Assembly: GCA_018857735.1 (NCBI GenBank)
Contig: JABMCL010001586.1
Location: 310,001 to 374,000 of the forward strand
Origin: Alviniconcha marisindica
Lineage: Eukaryota > Mollusca > Gastropoda > Provannidae
DNA: 64,000 nt
Direction: 5' to 3'
The translations under genes were made by a program, and so were the position numbers. The notes below the pieces were generated by a model. It made no database searches. It worked only from the letters and a program-made list of their open reading frames with translations, and had not been told where the DNA came from. Of the stretch, positions 61,401 through 64,000 are shown piece by piece; within the stretch, counting starts at the first letter, position 1, and every line of letters starts with the position of its first letter.

Positions 61401-63765
61401 TCTAAAAATGTAAGGTGCCGATCTTAATAGCATTATTCTTTGGCTGTGATTTTTTCAGTAATATTTATTACAATTTATTTTATTTTATTATTATTAATTC
61501 TTTCACTCTTAAGTTAACTGTTCAACTATTTTTGTCCTAGGCACCTGAGTCAACATGACCAAGAAACGCATGGATGACAGGTTGCGTGTGTGTTTTCCTG
61601 TGACACCCAAAAGCTGCAAAAGTTGCACTCACTCTTACTTGCTCCATTTTCTCTTACAAAACACTTACTTGTTTGTTAAATAATAAGTATTACTGATTTT
61701 GTTATGAAAAACAAAGTACCATGTTGTCTCATTAACGTTATGTTATCCACTACAACATTAATGCAGCAAAAACTGTTCACATGGAAATAGTTATGTGTCT
61801 TTATACTTTACAGTAATAAAAAGTTATTGATTTATCATTTTCATCAAGAAACAAACAGCACTGTACATTTTGTTGAAATAGTAATGTACGACATTTCTTA
61901 CATCATTTGCTGTTTGTGTCAAGAAAGCTTAAATTTGAGGAAAAAAAATCACCAAATCTTCCTTGTCACATATTGTTCTATTAAAGAATAACTGTTTATG
62001 TTTCAAAATGTGTTGCTTTTTATTCATTTAAATTTTTTCAAGATTGGCGGTATGTTGAACATTATCTACTGCAACAAACTATGAGTAGCATGCTGTTCTG
62101 GTGACACAGAACAACAACAGTTCACTTGGTAATACTCATGCGGAGCACATCTTGTAAGATCAGTTGGGTTTTTGCAGTTAACTGCATGATTAGCAGCACA
62201 GTGATGTGGGCTTGTTGTAATGTGTAATGTTCAACATCTTGTCACAAATCACACTGAAAGTCAAATTTCTCAGGAACAAAGAGCAGCACTGCCTTCTCCC
62301 TTCACTGGTGGATGACTTCACGTGTTCATTCAAAAAATGCATTACTCACTCACATCGTGTCAACTTTATTTTCTAGTACCTCTGTCCTCTTTTCTTGCAC
62401 ACCTTTTGGCACTAGGTCATATGCATAAAAATATATATATATGAGCCTGTGCCAAAAGGTGCTCCCAGCAACATCTCCTCTATTTGTGGACTTGCACTGA
62501 TCCTCATGGTTAATTATTTATTTCACTGTTCGGCCTACCTTACAGACTACAGAGGATCAAAGAACACACCAAAAAGATGAAAGATGTTGCTTTTTTGCAC
62601 CCAAAATGGCCTCAAAAAAATGGGACACTTCGACATGGTCGGCTGATATTATTTATCCTGATGCTGAACTTGCCTAGGTCTAATAATGTTCCTGGTCCCC
62701 CCCCCCCCCCCCCCCCCCCCCAACAGTGATCATGATTCTTCTTGAACAACACAGTCTGCAAAATGAAGGTCACGCTGAGACGCCAGACCTTCCAGTGTCA
62801 ACATTATCTTCATGCCTGTGCCGCGGAAAATCTGTCATCATAATGTTGTTGCCACTCTTTTCTCTTCTGTTGCTTAACGGCTGGGGGCTTGATGGTTTTC
62901 TCAGCCATTTCAAGCATTTCTTTGTTTGAAGCAGATACAGATGATTCGGTTGACGATGGGCGAGAAACAAATGACTATATGCTTTGTTGCGCCATACTGA
63001 TGCAGTCAGACCTTGAATGAAAGTGGAGGAGGAGAAATCGTGCAGGAAAGCTGATTTATTTAAACAGAAATGGAATGGTCTGGCATCTTGCACTCAGCAC
63101 TCATATTCTGGGACCTGTCCATTCAAGGGGATGCACACGGCATCTGGTGTGACAGTGAGTGTTCACCGTTTTGTTTGCTGACCAACACCGAAAGTGATCT
63201 TGTTCAGTCAGAGCTTCCACTTGCTTCAGGCCTCAGGGCACACAGTATCTCCAGCAAGTCATATAAAGCACTCACTTTCAGCTGATATGTGGTACCGAAA
63301 AATTGATTTTCTACCGGTACAAAGGGAGCACTTACTGGTAAAAACTGGCATATGCCACTGCCAGTCTAGCACTTAGTAGCAGAGGCTCTGAAACGTGCAG
63401 AGTCCCCCTGTACCTCTGGCTACAGTAACTGGGACAACACAGATGGAGACACAGGTTTGGGCAGAATCTGATGGTTTTTCATCAGGAAAAACAACAACTG
63501 AGGTATAAGAGAAAAACTGATGCCTGATCAAGTTGGTTATTATGCTTTGGCTACAGATTTGCTCCAACAAGTATGGAGTTGATGGCCAAGCTGTAGGCCT
63601 GTTTGGACCAATGCCACTCACCTGAATCCTCCTCCGCCTCCTCATCCTCCCTGTTGTCAGCAGTAGGAATGTCAAAGTCATCCAGATCTTTGTCGAACCA
63701 GTTCACTTCTTCATCTTCCTCCGTCATCCGGCTGCCTGGACCTGTCACTCCACTCAACTTCATCA
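49176..63765 (-). CDS. TMEM183A: Transmembrane protein 183-family gene, 5' end outside window
   Basis: Five minus-strand exons: 63622-63765, 58833-59052, 56261-56397, 52000-52214 and 49176-49412 (stop included), all with GT/AG ends and continuous phase, 317 codons. Order and content match human TMEM183A (about 376 residues, from memory); roughly the first 80 residues lie beyond the right edge. Seen: an acidic stretch (EEDEEVNWFDKDLDDFD), an F-box-like segment (YPVDLWYLLSGYVHPEHV then FALLCR), a basic-aromatic FWRNMYKRYY region, and a C-terminal domain ending FHWWDPNYPF. The role is poorly known; the F-box-like part suggests a ubiquitin-ligase adaptor (inference). The segment aligned with the human membrane span is not clearly hydrophobic here. 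Introns hold many mobile elements, and two exon edges have tandem splice-site arrays. It is transcribed tail-to-tail with RECQL. Confidence 0.92.
49440..49785 (-). repeat. Tandem repeat (gtccctacaacnggtacaac), 5-6 copies
   Basis: Units of about 66 and 98 bp: tccctacaactggtacaaca then taatgtggaataggtagaaa tcc, with or without a catcagtattaccaacatac joint. Located just upstream (transcription sense) of the last TMEM183 exon. It contains no exon sequence. Confidence 0.9.
49896..50400. mobile_element. 505-bp MITE with terminal inverted repeats
   Basis: Left end attgggcggttcag and right end ctgaacgcc-type complement (ctgaaccgcccaat) are 14-nt perfect inverted repeats. A short direct repeat gtctt is found a few bases outside each end (about 49889 and 50405), a possible target duplication. 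There is no open frame of note, so it is non-autonomous. Superfamily unknown. Located in the last TMEM183 intron. Confidence 0.75.
50800..51520 (-). mobile_element. Interspersed repeat family X, copy 2
   Basis: Reverse-complement counterpart of 15095-15740. This copy also has an internal 83-bp tandem duplication (ggtgcccacagggtaactga then ctcagcaacatttccagtct, 51120-51290), of which the other copy shows a related pair. Located in the last TMEM183 intron. Confidence 0.7.
52000..52214 (-). CDS. TMEM183A: TMEM183 exon 4 of those visible
   Basis: Acceptor (minus) cctttgtctgcag, donor ctgcag/gtaaca; phase 1 in, phase 0 out. Encodes GPFDTDPHTLVGYRCLLVWH, GKWHFCFKLQKPSLGKQTC, and EEGCCVLQ, equivalent to human KCLLFW, WEFNFKFKKQSPRLKSKC and QDCCLLQ. 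Confidence 0.94.
52262..53056 (-). repeat. 59-bp minisatellite (cagtcaccggcttgtaacgt)
   Basis: About thirteen units with aactcagtcaccggcttgta, acgtcctgccaacccagcag and ggtcacctcacgatgacc. One unit is shortened near 52621. Starts 48 nt upstream of the exon at 52214 in transcription sense, without copying it. Confidence 0.95.
53340..54490 (-). mobile_element. Broken CR1/L2-like LINE (LINE D)
   Basis: Minus-strand pieces in order: KLTADVFNNHFPSLAGSL (about 54450), SWLTTMNKSEVSGLVSLDIK and KAFDFIDHDILLKKL (about 53980), VLLRGFYFFEDTVKFGVP then GPILFSLFTDDLPL (about 53770), and a C-terminal piece HVEYKLSTLCHPFFSDTAPV then YPSALLHVHCPSRQIHSSSD (53340-53580). This is the RT-to-C-terminus order of LINE ORF2. 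The catalytic motif is degraded and frames are broken. Sits in a TMEM183 intron, same strand as the gene. Confidence 0.85.
55015..56285 (-). repeat. 48-bp array copying a TMEM183 splice donor (~13 copies), split by a MITE
   Basis: On the minus strand each unit is cccagtcttgtagcctgtg then ttcaacctaaag/gtcaga and tactgccctgcc, the last 28 or so bases of the exon at 56261-56397 plus its donor and the next intron bases. About a dozen units fill 55690-56285. One more unit lies at 55015-55070 on the far side of the MITE at 55076-55690. Units are 16 codons long and stop-free in the gene's frame. A few are 49 nt (gggggcag). Confidence 0.93.
55076..55690. mobile_element. MITE family Z, copy 1, inserted in the 48-bp array
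   Basis: Left end ttcttaattgggcgaagtgt and right end (complement) ttcttaattgggcaaacatt are inverted repeats of about 20-28 nt. The body shares with 57050-57700 the segments gttcagacagtttgatgaac, atactttaatcatccctcag and acaaggctgtgcctcccaca in the same order. No coding capacity is seen. The array units on both sides show that insertion came after at least some array growth. Confidence 0.8.
56261..56397 (-). CDS. TMEM183A: TMEM183 exon 3 of those visible
   Basis: Acceptor (minus) gactatctgcag, donor ctaaag/gtcaga; phase 2 in, phase 1 out. Encodes YYNKDKELPTDLKPQAMERN, HGLRARCIRALYVLAPSLVA then RVQPKG, like human HYTLDASLPLRLRPESMEK and CLRACVIRSLYHMYEPF. The donor is the first of about a dozen tandem copies. 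Homology continues from here straight to the next exon, so the first copy is preferred. Confidence 0.92.
56745..56828. repeat. Perfect 26-bp inverted repeat around a (CA)n loop
   Basis: Left arm 56745-56770 (acatacatccaacaagtttg then ctacaa) and right arm 56803-56828 are exact reverse complements. The 32-nt loop is mostly CA repeat. It lies in a TMEM183 intron and would form a strong hairpin in DNA or RNA. Confidence 0.95.
57050..57700. mobile_element. MITE family Z, copy 2
   Basis: Left end gcctgttcttaactggtcaa and right end tgttcaattaagaagtgc form imperfect inverted repeats like those of copy 1. The internal order of segments is the same. No open frame. It lies immediately before the piggyBac-like element at 57708. 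Confidence 0.75.
57708..58408 (+). mobile_element. 701-bp piggyBac-like element flanked by TTAA
   Basis: TTAA occurs at 57704-57707 and 58409-58412. The ends are imperfect inverted repeats: ctctttcaaggcttttcgcg on the left and, as complement, ctcattcaagacgccgcaaa on the right. Inside, an ATG frame from 57955 encodes an acidic N-terminus (EGSDLEDFLDSGSEENVVDS then GEEFVAVDLEADSRD), as is common at the start of piggyBac-type transposases. The catalytic domain is absent, so it is internally deleted. The TTAA flanks are the hallmark of the superfamily. Confidence 0.75.
57955..58140 (+). pseudogene. piggyBac-like transposase N-terminal remnant
   Basis: About 60 residues starting MAACRVNMHYSLRETVELVL and running into an acidic Asp/Glu/Ser stretch. 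After about 58140 the frame continues as unrelated hydrophobic sequence to a stop at 58345, suggesting the deletion joint. No catalytic Asp triad or Cys-rich end is present. Confidence 0.55.
58833..59052 (-). CDS. TMEM183A: TMEM183 exon 2 of those visible: F-box-like segment
   Basis: Acceptor (minus) tcttgactag, donor aagag/gtaata; phase 1 in, phase 2 out. Encodes EKDPSAVTQCRRRSKKTQSS, a basic linker, then GLVYPVDLWYLLSGYVHPEH and VQKFALLCRDSYETTKKYQF then WRNMYKR. The YPVDLWYLLSGYV pattern matches human YPMDIWLLLASYI and resembles an F-box. Confidence 0.95.
59585..60050 (-). mobile_element. tRNA-derived SINE (family 2)
   Basis: On the minus strand, the head at about 60047-59975 has an A-box-like taactccgtggttagagc and a B box ggttccaattcc. 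The body follows, with a tail containing tttatataaaagcgatcagc. The tail part is repeated at 46139-46285. The tRNA arms no longer pair well, so this is a SINE and not a tRNA gene. Confidence 0.75.
60186..62412. mobile_element. 2.2-kb non-autonomous TIR element (TA-flanked)
   Basis: Left end TA then gtgccaaaaggtgcgcaa (60186) and right end, complement, TA then gtgccaaaaggtgtgcaa (62412) form an 18-nt inverted repeat with one mismatch. No transposase-length frame exists inside. The short motif gttgaacatt, or its complement, recurs (about 60762, 60940, 60957, 61321, 61350, 62051, 62228) and may be a binding site (inference). A third end-like sequence (tgtgccaaaaggtgctccc) lies at about 62446, just outside. 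Confidence 0.75.
62413..63620. other. TMEM183 intron, nothing further recognised
   Basis: Contains a poly-C run (62698-62721) and unrecognised short frames. No exon, RNA or mobile-element signature beyond the end-like sequence at 62446. Confidence 0.5.
63622..63765 (-). CDS. TMEM183A: TMEM183 exon 1 of those visible: acidic region
   Basis: Acceptor (minus) ttgtttcag, donor attcag/gtgagt, phase 1 at both ends. Encodes MKLSGVTGPGSRMTEEDEEV then NWFDKDLDDFDIPTADNR and EDEEAEEDS. It corresponds to the acidic part of human TMEM183A after VKSLCGLE. It is directly preceded by a tandem array that copies its acceptor, so the acceptor used may not be this one. Confidence 0.8.
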
Positions 63766-64000
63766 CTGAAACAATGGTACACAATGGTACACACCAACCC
63801 TTAACTTCATCACTGAAACAATGGTACACAATGGTACACACCAACCCTTAACTTCATCACTGAAACAATGGTACACAATGGTACACACCAACCCTTAACT
63901 TCATCACTGAAACAATGGTACACAATGGTACACACCAACCCTTAACTTCATCACTGAAACAATGGTACACAATGGTACACACCAACCCTTAACTTCATCA
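63758..64000 (-). repeat. 47-bp array copying a TMEM183 splice acceptor (5+ copies)
   Basis: On the minus strand each unit is accattgtttcag/tgatgaa then gttaagggttggtgtgtacc and attgtgt. The exon at 63765 begins ttgtttcag/tgatgaagttg, so each unit holds the acceptor plus the first exon bases. Unit starts at 63758, 63805, 63852, 63899, 63946 and 63993, a constant 47 nt, running off the right edge. Confidence 0.93.

Noticed and set aside
63551..63621. Extension of the TMEM183 frame past 63622
   Set aside because: The donor attcag/gtgagt is strong and phase joins exactly to the exon at 59052, so the continuation is intron.

Overview
The window is animal nuclear DNA, most likely from a gastropod or other lophotrochozoan mollusc. 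Two intron-rich genes with conserved animal exons sit in DNA full of minisatellites, microsatellites, tRNA-derived SINEs, broken non-LTR retrotransposons (LINEs) and terminal-inverted-repeat (TIR) DNA elements. There are no bacterial operons and no CRISPR array. Most long open frames are read-through of stop-free tandem arrays, not genes.

Layout. 1-10.5 kb is transposable-element territory: two minus-strand LINE remnants, a tRNA-headed SINE and a 4.4-kb pogo-like element (6063-10466) that has lost its transposase body and contains two large minisatellites. A tRNA-Glu(CUC) gene lies on the minus strand at 10705-10776. From about 11.05 to 42.4 kb, plus strand, is an ortholog of the RecQ1 helicase gene RECQL. 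Eleven exons are placed by splice sites, unbroken phase and all the helicase motifs, plus a tentative 7-nt first exon. From 42.4 to 49 kb there are 3' UTR, tandem arrays and LINE/SINE pieces. From 49.2 kb to the right edge, minus strand, is a TMEM183-family gene (five exons visible, 5' end outside the window), transcribed tail-to-tail with RECQL. Its introns hold two related MITEs, a 701-bp piggyBac-like element with TTAA flanks, a LINE, a SINE, a 505-bp MITE and a 2.2-kb TIR element.

The main discovery candidate is a relation between tandem arrays and exon edges. In both genes, several arrays are built from the last or first bases of an exon together with its splice site, so the 5' or 3' splice site is copied many times: RECQL exon 2 donor (39 bp, 12 copies), exon 3 donor (about 30 bp, about 30 copies), exon 4 end (about 44 bp, about 30 copies in two arrays), exon 6 acceptor (56 bp, 38 nearly identical copies), exon 8 acceptor (57 bp, 2 copies), exon 10 donor (decayed copies); TMEM183 exon at 56.3 kb donor (48 bp, about 13 copies) and exon at 63.7 kb acceptor (47 bp, at least 5 copies). 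Some units are multiples of three and stop-free, so use of a different copy would add whole repeats to the protein. Whether that happens needs RNA data.

Gene roles. RECQL encodes a nuclear 3'-to-5' DNA helicase of genome maintenance. TMEM183 is a poorly characterised protein with an F-box-like segment. No functional link between them is implied.
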